This document shows positions 12,612 through 24,209 of a DNA stretch of 64,000 nt, piece by piece. The position numbers and the translations under genes are program-made. Positions within the stretch are counted from its first letter, which is position 1. Each line of letters begins with the position of its first letter. The DNA is taken from positions 53,515,980-53,579,979 of the forward strand of contig NC_068575.1 in NCBI RefSeq assembly GCF_025698545.1, in the 5' to 3' direction. Below the pieces are notes generated by a model. The model did no database searches. It had not been told where the DNA came from and saw only the letters and a list, made by a program, of their open reading frames with translations. Origin of the DNA: Gossypium raimondii. Its lineage: Eukaryota; Streptophyta; Magnoliopsida; Malvales; Malvaceae.

Positions 12612-13538
12612 TTGGTACTTGGTTCGAGCGCAAGGGGTGTCAAAGCCAAGAAGGTCGAAAGCGAGAAGAAGCCAGTGGAGTGCTTCTTGTGTCATGGTCC
12701 GCATAGGTTGCGGAAATGTCCGAGGAAGCCTGTCATCGAAGGGAACGATGGAGCAGACAAGGAGCCTAAGAAGCTTGGTTCGAGCAAGGGAAAAGTCGAA
12801 GCCAAGATGACGAAGAGGAGCAAAAAGAAGCGAGTAAAGTGCTTCTTGTGCCGTGGTCCGCATGAGTTGCGGAACTGTCCAAAGCAAGCCGGAGTCAAAA
12901 GAAAGGCAACGTTTGAGCTTTGTGAGTCATCGGAGGGGCTTCCACCCAAGGAAGAGGTGAGTTTGCCATTAGACTTAGAGGAAAGAGTTGCGATGAAAAC
13001 AGTGAAGCTGGGACCAATGAGGCTCAAGTTGAGTGAAGTGTCGGAGTTGGCCGAGTCATCGACAAGGCTTCCACCTATGGGAGAGGTGGGTGGTGCATCA
13101 GACTTCAAGGAAAAAGAAGTGATGCATGTGGGACAGTTGACCAGAGTAAATGCGAAGGTACATTCAGAACACTGTGATAGTGTTTTGCATTCTAACTCGT
13201 TGACTTGGCAAGAACGTAGGGGCCCTTTTGAAGTTCTTGAGCAAAGAGGCCGAGAGACTGTGGGCAAAGTGAAGCCAAGGGTGGTGAATCACGAGGATTC
13301 TATTCGAGCAAAGTTAGAATGTGGACAAGAGAGTGACATAACTTCTTGTCATCGAGATGTACAAACGAGTAGGACGGTTCGAGTGAAGAAGCGACGTAAG
13401 CCGAAGCAAAAGTCCCGAAGGAAGGGAAAAGCTAAAGAGTCGAGACAAGACCAAGGCGAATCAAGTCAGTGCCATTCGGAAGTCACAACGAGGACGTTGC
13501 GAGAATGGATGGGGAGAATGTCACGGGCCGCAGTTTAA
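12612..13538 (+). pseudogene. Retrotransposon gag C-terminal fragment with two zinc knuckles
   Basis: The 308-residue open frame has no ATG-led natural start and stays open upstream to the truncation, so it is a 5'-truncated gag. Two internally duplicated modules carry zinc knuckles CFLCHGPHRLRKC (residues 24-36) and CFLCRGPHELRNC (77-89). Both have C-X2-C-X3-H-X4-C, one residue short of the canonical knuckle. A second duplicated module (SSEGLPPKEEV, SSTRLPPMGEV) follows, then a very basic C-terminus (VKKRRKPKQKSRRKGKAKE) suited to nucleic acid binding. The last residues run into the LTR. Confidence 0.7.
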
Positions 13539-14129
13539 AGCCCGTGACCATCGCACCAAATGCATCCAATGGAGGCCTATTGCTCAGATGGGGATCATTT
13601 GGCCTACGAGAACTGGCTCGATTCAAATAGCTATTGGAGAAGCCTGTCAGATTGAAGCCTGGTTGGTCCGATAAGCAAGAAATGGGCTAATATGGTAACT
13701 AATCTTAGAAGATAGAGGGAATCATATCTTGTAAAGATTAGATTAGATTTGATAAGGCTTATCTTGTAAATCCCTAAAATTAAGGGATATGGTTAAATCT
13801 CATCCGTCGATGTAAATGTATCTTAACCGTCGATTTTGGGAGAGCTCAACTATAAATAGAGATCTTCCCCCTCAGTTGTACTCACTCCATTCATTGTTTC
13901 ATTATTCTTTGTGAATAAGAGAATTGTGAGCATTTACTCAAACACTTTGCGAGCATTCTTTCTGTTGTTCTTCTTTTGGCACAATCGCTTCAGCTTTACA
14001 AATGGGTGCCTTGGAGGAGTTCTAAAGAATCCTCACTTTTGGGTGTAACGGCTGACTTAGGCGAGTTTGGAGCAAACGGATCGCCTAAGGCCGCACGGAT
14101 TGTGAGACGAAAGGTCTAGCCCCGTGACA
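13519..14129 (+). repeat. 611 bp LTR with TGTCACGGGC...CCCGTGACA ends
   Basis: The ends are an extended imperfect inverted repeat (TGTCACGGG and CCCCGTGACA). A TATA box (TATAAATA, 13851-13858) lies near the middle. The polypurine tract sits immediately before the start, so this is the 3' LTR of the gag fragment upstream. Confidence 0.8.
13851..13858 (+). promoter_or_regulatory. TATA box of the 611 bp LTR
   Basis: TATAAATA within CAACTATAAATAGAGATC sits at a typical promoter position inside the LTR, followed after about 30 bases by a pyrimidine-rich probable start region. Confidence 0.6.
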
Positions 14130-15383
14130 CTAGCACAAGCTGAGTAACAAAATTTATCCCTTCTTCAACGCTAAGAAATATCAAGTTACTTATATATTAA
14201 AAAAAAGTTTAAAAGCTCCACTGGGGTTTATCTATCTATTCAGACATTTTTTTCTTAGAAATATATGAATATATATAGAAAGTTGTTAATTTGATATATT
14301 AGTCGGTTCCATGACGTCCACCAAACAATATTCTTCAAATCATTCATGTACATGAATCGTATTTGATTGAAAATTGCTTACATTTTGACTTTGAGACGAA
14401 AAGCGCATTGTATCCCTACTCAACTCTGGTTAATGTCTTCTGAAGTTTACTCAAAGCTGCATCAGTTAATTTTAAACCCAAATTGATGATATGGAGTTTT
14501 TACCACAAGTAACCAACGTTGGTTATGTATTACAGTTCTGCTTCAAGAAAAAAAAAATCAAGTCCTTCGATAAATAAACTATACAATATCAGATAATCGT
14601 ATGTATCTGCCTTGAATGTTTTTGTAAATCAAAAGGAGTTATCAAGTTTCATCCCAAACATTTAAGATTAAACCTCATTTGTCAGCGTTAATGATTGATC
14701 AATCAGTTAAGAGGATATACCCGCCGCCTTTTGAAATACGCGCCTGTTGCATTTCCCGGGAAGCTATGTTCATAAGCTCTATGTGTAGAGTTAGATTCTG
14801 CTGAGATTTACGAAATTCTAACACATGTTCTTTCCACCAAATCCAACAGCAAACTGGTTTGCTTTTGTTTGGGGAGAGTCATAAAACGTGTCCGTGTTCA
14901 GGATTTTTGGTTTAAGATAAGATTTGAGGATTGTCAGCTTGCAAGTGGAAAATTGATTGTGTGTGGGAACAAAACTTGGCTCAAGCCGATGGAGTGGAGG
15001 ATGGGCCCCGCCCCACGAAATATCTAACACATTTATATGCTGTAGCTGTCTGGATGGTTTTATTTTATTTTATTGCAAAGGTGGATGTGGAGGGAGGGCG
15101 AGTGATTGGTGATTTATGCATAGCATTGTTGCAAAATAACTTTAATATTAAATGAGTGACAAGAAAGGGAAGATGCAAGTTGCGGGGGTTTATGTCTTGT
15201 TGCCTAACTCCTTTTATCTTTCTCACAATCAATTGGTTGGAGATCTTTAATCCTTTTGATTTTTATCTGTTCCCATGACTAGTAAGTACTGTAGGTTCAT
15301 TAACTCTCCAAACAGCTCCGCTTGTCTCTTTTAATCATTTTGGCAGTAAGTAATAACATTGCAACAGGATACAGGAAGTGGTG
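14130..15383. other. Intergenic region and WRKY gene promoter
   Basis: No convincing coding region is visible. One TTGACT W-box core lies at 14385-14390, about 1 kb upstream of the WRKY start. That would fit the auto- or cross-regulation common for WRKY genes, but one six-base site is weak evidence. I see no repeat or RNA gene here. Confidence 0.4.
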
Positions 15384-16579
15384 ATGGACGATTCTGTCTC
15401 TCCAAAATTGGCTTCAGATGATTCCGAACTCAACCCAACTGGTACTCAGGCATCCAAAAGAAGGTTAGTGGTATTTAATATATACTCAAATTTTCTAGTC
15501 TTTGGCTAGTACATGGCTGTTTTGACATCTTTAGCAATGGTTTATTTCAGGGATAACATTTCTAAGTCTTAGATATGTTGTATTTAGCAGGAAGGTGGTT
15601 GAGAAGATTGTTGTTACAGTGAAGGTAGAAGAAAATGGTGGAAAGCTAAAGAGCGAGGGGCCACCTTCTGATTTATGGTCCTGGAGAAAATATGGGCAGA
15701 AACCTATCAAAGGATCTCCTTATCCCAGGTGTGCTTTCTTCTGCGTCGCGATTTCTTGCTTTATATCGTCCTTAAGATGAACTCATAAACTTTATACTTT
15801 GTCAATACATCCAAAACTTACATCATGTTTCTTCAGTTCTGTGCATGTTTTTGTTGAAGTTTGAGTTAGAACTACATTTTTCCTCCCACACCTTAAAATT
15901 TAGCCAATAAGGGTTTTTTCCGCCCCTTCACTTTGTCCCATTCCTCCTTTCCCCATTAAGAAATCTCACAAGGTTTCATGTTTCATCATGCAGAGGCTAT
16001 TACAGGTGTAGCACATCAAAAGGTTGTTCAGCCAAAAAGCAAGTGGAAAGATGCAAAACAGATGCCTCGATGCTTATCATCACTTACACCTCTAGTCATA
16101 ACCATCCAGGTCCTAATCTCCACTGCGCCGACCTAAAACAGTCCCCTAAAGAACCCGAAACCACCCATAGTGATGATGATAAGCCCCCAACTACTACGCT
16201 GAAGCAGCTCCCGGAGGTTTCAGAAAAAGAGCCAGAAGAAGTAAAAAAGGAGCAAAACAAAACGAGCAGTACAGATGAAGATGCAAGTGAAGAGCAGCAT
16301 TTTCACTATTTACAATCCCCATTAAGTTTTCCCCAGAATAACATCATTAGCCCTGAAGATCCCTTCAACGGGAATCTAGAGAAAACCCATGACACACTGG
16401 GGTTTCTGTTGGATGAAGAGCCACTGTCTTGCCTTCATATAACAACATCTTCAATACCAAAATCAGAAGAAAATGATTTCTTTGATGAGCTTGAAGAACT
16501 ACCCATATCTTCAGCTTTCACAAGTTTGATGATGAGAAGCAAGTTTTGGGATGAAGGAATTCCTGTTGTCCCTTCTTGA
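15384..16579 (+). CDS. Group IIe WRKY transcription factor
   Basis: Three exons (15384-15463, 15591-15728, 15994-16579) with GT/AG borders join in frame to a 267-residue protein. The DNA-binding domain has WRKYGQK at residues 58-64 and a zinc finger C78-X5-C84-X23-H108-X1-H110, the group II pattern. The [26 protein letters not shown] sequence is typical of subgroup IIe (WRKY22/27/29/65/69 relatives). Intron 2 splits the Arg73 codon, the conserved intron of this class. A basic KRRK patch (25-28), with intron 1 in the Arg27 codon, may be the nuclear signal. The C-terminal half is acidic and rich in Ser/Pro/Glu, as in an activation region. Such proteins bind W-boxes (TTGAC) in stress and developmental genes. 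I cannot assign an orthologue. Confidence 0.93.
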
Positions 16580-17005
16580 TCAGTAGTGTTTATGGGTCTC
16601 AGGAAAAAAAAATAAAAGTAGTTAAAATGTTCATAATGAAGTGATTATGCCTTCCACTACTAATGGTTCTAGTTTAGCATCTTCTATTTTTATCTTCTCT
16701 CTTTTTTTTTTTGCTTTTTTTTTTCTTGTTTGAGGGTTCACACAAAAAGTGAAAGTTGGATCACTTTGGCAACCAAAAGGTCCGTGGTTGCTATAAAAAA
16801 AAAAAAAACAAATCTTTTTTAGCAAACAGGGAAAACCATAAAGTCTAATGGATAGAGACAACCACACACGCACGCCCCAAGAGAGAGAGAAGGTGTGGCT
16901 ACTTTTGTTGGGTGGTAGTAGGTGTGAATTAATGAAGGCACGAGGTTCACGCGAGGATGCTTTGCTTAAGATCCTCTTTTATCTTTGTTTTTCTTTGGTT
17001 TATAA
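16580..17005. other. Intergenic, downstream of the WRKY gene
   Basis: Contains homopolymer A and T tracts and a short GA run near 16880. I see no gene or structured element. Confidence 0.4.
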
Positions 17006-18143
17006 TGCCTCGTCAAATTAACTAAAAATTTAATCAAACTAAATGTATTTATTAATTAATAATATAGTTATGGTGAATAAAAATATTATTCCCATAAAAA
17101 TTACAAATATTAATAATTATCGTCTTTTTATTTTTTAATCAAATAATTTAAATGATTAATTAAAAATTAAAATTAATTAAATTAATTAACTAACGAACAC
17201 CACAAATAACAAAATAGGAAAATAATCGATTAATAACCAAGAAACAAATACTAGAAAAGAATCCGCCTAGATTTCAACTGTCACTACCCATCTAAATTAC
17301 GCAATTTCTTTACTTAGCATATTGATTCGTAAAAATTCCTAAATTATATTAATATCTCTTTCGAGGTTGATTAATTAATTTTTTAATTAAAGCCCTATTA
17401 AATTTGACTCTAATTTGGTAAATTTATGTTGTCATATTTCTAGGATTAGATGCAACTCCAGTCAATTACTCAAGATTTAATCTTGAACAGGGTCTATTTA
17501 ACCATCGATTTAAGCACATAAAAATGAATCAATAATCTAGAAATATCAAATCAAGAATTAAGCACACATATAACCGAAAATAAAAATCAAACGACAAAAT
17601 CCATCATAGGGTTAATCTCTTTTAGGTATTTAAAAAATTAATTCATACTTGAAAATAAAAAATCCAAGACACGTATAACCGAAAGAAATAAAAAAAATCA
17701 TGATAACTTCCTAAGCAATCAAATGAGAATCTTCAATCTTGATGGAAATTTACTTCAAAGTCTGCTTTAATAGTGTTTTTCGAGTTGTTTTCTTGAGTTT
17801 TTTTTTACGGCTAACTTTGATCTTCTTGTTTTTTTCATATATACGTGTTAAAATGCTCAAAAAACCTAAAAATCGAGATTTTCGTTGTTCAGTATGAAAT
17901 CTCGTGAAATCAACACAGCCTATCACATGCCTGTGTGGGTCACACAGCTGTGTGGAATAGTTCGTGTGACTCATGTAGCTTGCTCTGACACTCCGGTTTT
18001 CGTCCCTTTTGTTCCCAAATGTTCTGTTAAGCATTAAAACACAAATTTAAAAAATTAGAATTATAAAATTCACAATTAACATTGAATAATCAACCAAAAA
18101 CATATTAAAAATAAAATTAAAACATGGTACTTTTAACACTTAT
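17006..18143 (-). mobile_element. Athila-type LTR remnant
   Basis: This stretch aligns along its length with the solo LTR at 35660-36734. Shared anchors include AGAATCCGCCTAGATTTCA, the CTGTCACTACC segment that follows, and the terminal CACAATTAACATTGAATAATCA. It begins near TGCCTCGTC at 17006 and ends near 18143. I could not find a clear target duplication, and the 5' portion has diverged. It is interpreted as an older minus-sense LTR of the same family; borders are approximate. Confidence 0.65.
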
Positions 18144-18846
18144 TCGTAACATCAGTAGGTTGGATTCCATTGGAAAAAGCGAGTAAAATAACAAAGAAAG
18201 AATATAAATTGGTCTACAAAGTCCAAATGCCACGTCATTTTTTTTTACTAAGCCGATCCTTGTTACTAACCTCAGGGGCTGAGAGATTCGGATAATTTAG
18301 TTAGTCAGTAGTTAACAGATTCCTTGTACAAAATGCCAAACTAAAAGTATATCACGTCAGCCCTGGTGGTGACAGAATTTGAAGACCTTTTAGTGTTGAG
18401 TAAATTTTAGTCATTTACGTTAATTTTATTGGATGATGTTTTCAGTCCTACTGTTTCTATGAACCTGTCACACCGGTATGGTGGAGAACCCAAAAATATC
18501 TCTAAAGTATGGGTGGATGGTTGCCATGTCAAGGCTGTATAAGGAAGGCCCATCAACTTCGGTTCATCACTGCCTGCGTGGCAATCTGTACCATGTTGCA
18601 TGAGCTTTATAGCTGTAGAGAAATTTCAGTACTTTTTGCAGCAAAAAAAGAAAAAAAAAAAAAAAAGAAAACCCTTCATATTAACTGTTTAATATTGTTT
18701 ATATAATAATTAACATCAAAATTCATATTTCTTTACCATAATATCATCATTATTCAACACTGAAAGAGGCACTCAGATATGTGGACAATTATTTCCAGTT
18801 ATCTCTAAAGAGTAAGGCCATGTCATTGATACCAAACACGCAATGG
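18144..18846. other. Intergenic, downstream of CLPP5
   Basis: No supported gene. Short frames here have neither splice context nor recognisable domains. A poly(A)-like run lies at about 18643-18670. Confidence 0.4.
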
Positions 18847-21800
18847 CTATTCATTACTATCAGCTGTAGAAGCTAGTGGCTGAAGTGCTTTCAAAGGATT
18901 CATGATAACACCATCAATAAGTCCATATTCCTTTGCTTCTTTTGCGCTCATGAAAAAATCACGGTCTGTATCCTGGTTAATCTTCTCCAAACTTTGACCA
19001 GTGTGGTAAGCAAGATATCCGTTTAAATTTGCCTTATGGTGCAGCATTTCATTCGCCTGACAACTCGTGTGTAACAGTCAGGGTGTTGTACAACAACTGA
19101 ACAAGATTGAAGCTACATGCTAAACAGTTCAACAAATCAAAACTGTTGATATCTAGCCATGAAGGCATACAGCATACCACTGCTGCATTGTTTTAATCTT
19201 TTCTACTCTTTTCTCCCCTTAAAAACAAAGTATAAAAAACATGAGGTTTGCCAAGACAAATGCGTACCTGGATATCAATATCAGTTTGACCTCCTTGAGC
19301 TCCACCAAGAGGCTGATGTATCATTATCCTCGAATTAGGTAAACTGTATCGTTTTCCTAGGGGTTTCAAGAAAAACAAAGGGTAAACTACACTTTGTAGA
19401 CTGGAGGGAACCATACCAAACAACAGAGCTATGAATGTACAAATCACCAACGTTAGATACCTTTAGTTCCAGCACTAAGAAGAAAAGCTCCCATGCTGCT
19501 CATTTAAGAACAAAATACATCTTTTATCAAAAAAACAAACAAACAACAAAATACATCTCATTAATCATAGCAAACAACTGCATCCACATGCACATAGAAA
19601 ATATTGCTCCCAAGAACATCCGCAGACATCTTACTCTAGAAATATATTTCATATCAAAGGATTTGCGATTTCTAACATTCATCATTAGGCTCTTGCACTA
19701 AACACATTACTTTCTCATATAACTAACAGAAGTCAAGCTACATCCCGATCCTTACTTCTAAGCATTTAGGAAGGATTACATAAAAAATATAAGACTATTT
19801 CGTCAGAATGTTGTCTGTGTGCCTATGCCAGAATTTAGATTAACAGAAGCAACTAAGAGATTTATAAAAGTCTTGAAACTGCCTTATATCATCCATCTCA
19901 AATTGACAGCAAGTAACCAATAATTACAATTAGAGCATTCCATCACAAAAAGGAAAGTCATTTCAATATTAATAAAAATGCTTTAAGCATTTCATTCACA
20001 TAGAATTGAGTATCAGCTTATTTGAGGAATGTCAATCCACAACATGCAGGGTAGGGTTCTTTTCTGCAAAAAGAGCACACAGTTAAGAACCGGCCCATCC
20101 TCCAATCCTTCACCCATCCTTACCACCCTCATACCAATTGCTACTGCTTTTCCCTTTACCCATCTTGTGCCAAAGAATCAGTTTCCAACCCAGCCCCTAG
20201 TGCTCATAAAATCTGTTATCATGCATAATGATGTACAATCGAAACTGAGTGCAAGTCATCTGGCAAGATGCAGCCGTACAAGCTACTATGAAGATATAAA
20301 TGCCAGAATTAGGCCTTACTCTATAACATTCCGGCACCTGGGACACCAACCAAATGCATATAACCTTTTCCAAAAGCAGTGAGTAAACTAAATGTGGCTT
20401 TGAAATGCAAAGCTCAGGTATCAAGTGGGGGAGACATTAAAAATAAAACAATCTCTATCACCATGCCCCTTCTATCTCAAACAAATTGGAGTATTACAAC
20501 CAATTTGGCCAAAAATATATTTTACACGCATTAAGAAATATTCTCAGCAAGAATAGAATGTCAAAATGAACCAAACAACGTGGTTTAAGTTACAAAGTTA
20601 AGACCAATAAATAGTCCATAAATAATAGAAAAAGCAGCTATAGTTGCAAAACTACTGCTTTCTAATGTTCCATACTGAGATGTAAAAATAATTGCATCAT
20701 AAATAGAAACAGTTGCATCAAAGAATTTATACCTAGCAGCAAGTCCGACACACACAGTCGAGACATCAGGCCGGATATGCCTCATAGTGTCAAATATGGC
20801 CATACCTAAGAAAATTCAGAACAGGCAGGTAAAGAAAATGCCTATTGCTTGCTATTTGAAACAAACCAATACGATCACAAATACATTTGATAGGTACATT
20901 ACCAGCTGTAACTGACCCTCCAGGGGAATTCACATACATGACAATGTCCTGTTGACGAGATAAAAAAAGAAGAATCTCAAGTATTAACTTTCACACTGGA
21001 ATTCAAGCTTCCTTATTTCGTTAATGAAAACCAAAGAGACGGTAAGCACAGAACCAAACAGACCTTCTCAGGATCAACAGCATCAAGATAAAGAAGCTGA
21101 GCTACAATAATGTTTGCCATATCATCATCAACAGCTCCACCACAGCGAATTATTCTCTTAACAATCAAAGAAACAACCAATACAAGAAAATAATAAGAGA
21201 GAAAACTAAGTCTAGTGAAGCCAAATTCACAACCAAAACAAATCTGTACATATTGGAATAGCTGGGTAATAACACTCTGAAATCGCTCTTGCACCATTGG
21301 AGGGGCCCCCTGCCCTTGTGCATATGCAGGGAAATAAGGTGACGACGGGATTTGCAAATCATCCCTGCATATTTACAAAATAACATCTCTGATGTTTTAT
21401 CACATTTTTTTTATTAGAAAAAAAAAAGTTAGACAACATAGGGTTGTAATTTCATTCCAGTTCTTTTTGTACCTTATTGACCAAATTCCATGTCGAGAGC
21501 TTTTCTCTGGAGCCCAAAACTCACCTGTGTAGACAGCCTTTGGCTGAGAACCCCTCGCATTCTTTTGATTACTAAATAGCTTCTTCAGTTTCCTGAAAGT
21601 AAAAAGAACAACAAAAAGAAGAGTACTTTTCAAACTTTAGCCAATTAGGTAAAAAGGAAAAAGGAAAAAAAAACACACATCAGGATTACAATCCGGCTTG
21701 CACCCTTTCTAAAGAAACAAACATTAATTCAAGACATGGGTTTTAATTAACGTTGGAAGAACAGAAAATCTACCTCCTTGATTCTAGAACCTCGAATCAA

Positions 21801-22002
21801 ACGTTTAATTGAAATCTAAAACTTCATTACATTTTCCTAGTTTGGATAAGAGAAAGAGAAAGAAACGAAAATACCTGGGAGGAAGGGGATGGAAAGGAAG
21901 AGATAAGTTATGAGAGTCAAGATTGGTGCTTGATTTTGAAGAGAAGGGCAGGCTAGTCAACCGAAGAGACGATGCCGATGTCGAAATGCACGTGTGCGCC
22001 AT
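18847..22002 (-). CDS. CLPP5: Plastid ATP-dependent Clp protease proteolytic subunit 5
   Basis: Nine exons on the minus strand join in frame: 22002-21875, 21592-21473, 21364-21250, 21156-21064, 20948-20903, 20805-20733, 19495-19461, 19356-19268 and 19056-18847. All have GT/AG borders and encode 302 residues. The N-terminus ([14 protein letters not shown], Ser-rich, few acids) is a chloroplast transit peptide closely resembling Arabidopsis ClpP5. The catalytic triad is complete: Ser192 (AASMGA), His217 (MIHQPLGG) and Asp266 (DTDRD). Their spacing (25 and 49 residues) equals that of E. coli ClpP Ser97/His122/Asp171. The PGGSV strand is at 161-165. The protein is one of the serine-type subunits of the stromal ClpPR core that degrades unfolded or tagged proteins with ClpC. 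Intron 6 is 1,237 bases; the others are 93-282. Confidence 0.96.
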
Positions 22003-23965
22003 TCTTATCTTTAACTAACCTGTCTGTCAGAACAACCAAGATGGGAGAACTTGTTTCAGCCAATTTTGGAGGCCTGTTCTTCTGGGTTTTTGGCAATGGC
22101 GAGGGAACGATAAGGGTAGCGTAGTGTGTAGCTCTCCGTGGAAGTGTAGTAGACCAAGGAACTAGTTTTTTCTTGGAACAGCGACTTCCTCAATATCTTT
22201 TCCCGGGCAGAGACGAGTGACAGCAACAAATCTTGTTGTTTGACCCGATTTTTAATTACGGACGGGTACTGATTTCAACCCATTTAGTTTTTATTTTTTA
22301 AGTTTGACAAAATAGAATCAAAGGAAAAATACAAATATATGTGTGTATAATTATAAGTATAAAATTAGTATAACACTAATTTTTTAAGGAATCACAAAAA
22401 TAAAATTAAATTAATACGGTTGTTTAAGAATTTGTATAGTCCAAATAAAACTCAACAAACTGAATTAACCAAGTTAAACCTACATATGAAAATTGCACAT
22501 AGTGTAACCATAAGATTCACACATAAAATAAATAATAATAAATCTCAAACCTGAATATTCAAGAATATGCATATATTACACTTTTTTAGTAATAAAATTT
22601 CACTAATTTAAGGGGAGCAAAACTTGTGTATATCAAAAATTGGAATGAATACATAGTTTAACCAAGTTGAAAGTTATGCCATTATAGATATCATCTTGGG
22701 TGGATTTTGTTATGTTGTACATTAGCAGAAAGGTTCAGCTTGCAACCGTAGACTACAAAGGGGAATCGTGATACTTGTATGGGTTAGTGGACGATCAGAA
22801 TAAAGCAAAAACTGGAAATTGAATCAGTTTTATACCTACCTAGAGGCCGAGAGGGAAACCCGTATGCCGTCCCTATAAGACCCATCACCATTCTAATGGT
22901 ATTTAATGCAAGCATCTCATCTTTAACAGCCTTCTCCTGTATATATATAAAACAAGGTTCGAGTAAATCAGCCAACATGATCACTATCAAATTAATTAAA
23001 ATACATAAATGTTCTAAAAAAACAATTTTAAATCATTATTAAAGTAATTATAGAATATTTCATTTCGAAAAGTGATTGTAATTATTAAATTGGCGTAAGC
23101 AGAGAATGTTGTACAACAACGGTTTTAACAATCTAATAATTAAAATAAAATTTTAAATAGTTCAATGATCATTTTGTAACTTTTTGAAGTTGAGTGACCA
23201 AAACGTAATAGTTTAGTGACCTCGGTATAATTTACCCAAAATTTTCTAGGATTTTGTGGATACCATATTTAGTTAATTGAGTTTTTTAATTTCCATATTC
23301 TTTTAATTGTTAATAGAGATTTAATTATTTACGATAATATTGTAATTAACTATTAATCTAACAAAACCTAAAATAAATGAAAAATGACTTTACATTTTAG
23401 GTCTAGAATGAATAGCAATGAATAACTCTTGATCTACTTTAAATAAGTCAAGCTTTGATTTGTAATTAGGATAGGAATATACCTAATTAACATGGGTAGC
23501 CAAAATTTGAGTTTGTTTATAATCAATTTGGAATATAACTCAATAATTAAATTAAGTTAGTTGTTTAATTATTTGAAAGACAATTAAGTAAATATAGTAC
23601 CCAAGTGGTTAATAAACCCTGTTAGGATAATTTGAATGGAGATAAAATATTTAGCTAATGTATTGGATGAAAATGAAATCCTTGATTGTTTATTTAAAAT
23701 GTATTGTCCATTTATTTGGATATATTATAGAATAATAGTTAGTAATTAGCATTATAATTAGTAATAGTTTTTTGTGAAAATTATGTTTTATATCACTTGT
23801 TTTAATATATATATTTACGTGTGTGATATTCGACTAATACATATTATTATAAACTGAAGCTTTTTTATTAGACAATATGATAATAAGACTTTTCGCAAAA
23901 AAAGAAATGAAAAAAAAGTGAAAAGATTTTCATTGAAATCATTTTTTTATAAATTGAGGATATTT
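22003..23965. other. Intergenic region upstream of CLPP5
   Basis: Includes the CLPP5 promoter side (about 22003-22250) and AT-rich DNA beyond it. The only coding-like patch is the short possible exon near 22840-22940, listed separately. The stretch 23100-23240 reads like diluted LTR or untranslated sequence but I could not assign it. Confidence 0.4.
22838..22938 (-). pseudogene. Possible isolated exon or gene remnant
   Basis: On the minus strand a pyrimidine-rich tract ending ATACAG is followed by an open stretch reading EKAVKDEMLALNTIRMVMGL and then IGTAYGFPSRPL, and then by GTAGGT, a good donor. The composition and the splice-like borders look like an internal exon. I cannot identify the family, and no flanking exons are evident in the next kilobase on either side. 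It could be a captured or decayed fragment or chance. Confidence 0.3.
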
Positions 23966-24173
23966 TGTAACACCTCCTACCTGTATCCGTTGTCGGAATA
24001 GGGCACGAGGCATTACCGGAGTTTACTGAACATTTTCAATAATTCTGAGTCATTTATTATTCATATTCTGAAAATAATCATAACGTCCCTCTATTGGGCC
24101 CTCGAAGCCCAAAACATTCATTAGGAACCTACTGGGATTAACTCGGAATCATAGAGAATTTTTCGCAAAATCC

Positions 24174-24209
<36 letters not shown>

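Larger units (their letters stand above)
12606..14129 (+). mobile_element. Truncated gypsy element: gag C-terminus followed by its 3' LTR
   Basis: A gag-derived reading frame runs into a purine-rich tract (GGGGAGAA, 13511-13518) and then an LTR starting TGTCACGGGCC at 13519. No protease, reverse transcriptase or integrase lies between gag and the LTR, so this is either a large-deletion derivative or a gag-only non-autonomous element. The 5' LTR is absent: the frame begins abruptly against the end of the older chromovirus LTR. Confidence 0.75.

Noticed and set aside
12692-13267. 191-residue minus-strand frame
   Set aside because: Shadow of the gag frame on the plus strand; no independent features.
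12606-14134. ctagc on both sides of the gag-LTR fragment as a target duplication
   Set aside because: The left ctagc (12606-12610) reads in frame with gag and is not followed by a 5' LTR, so the match with 14130-14134 is probably chance.
20029-20382. 117-residue open frame on the plus strand
   Set aside because: Lies inside intron 6 of CLPP5 on the opposite strand, has no recognisable domain and overlaps no conserved sequence.
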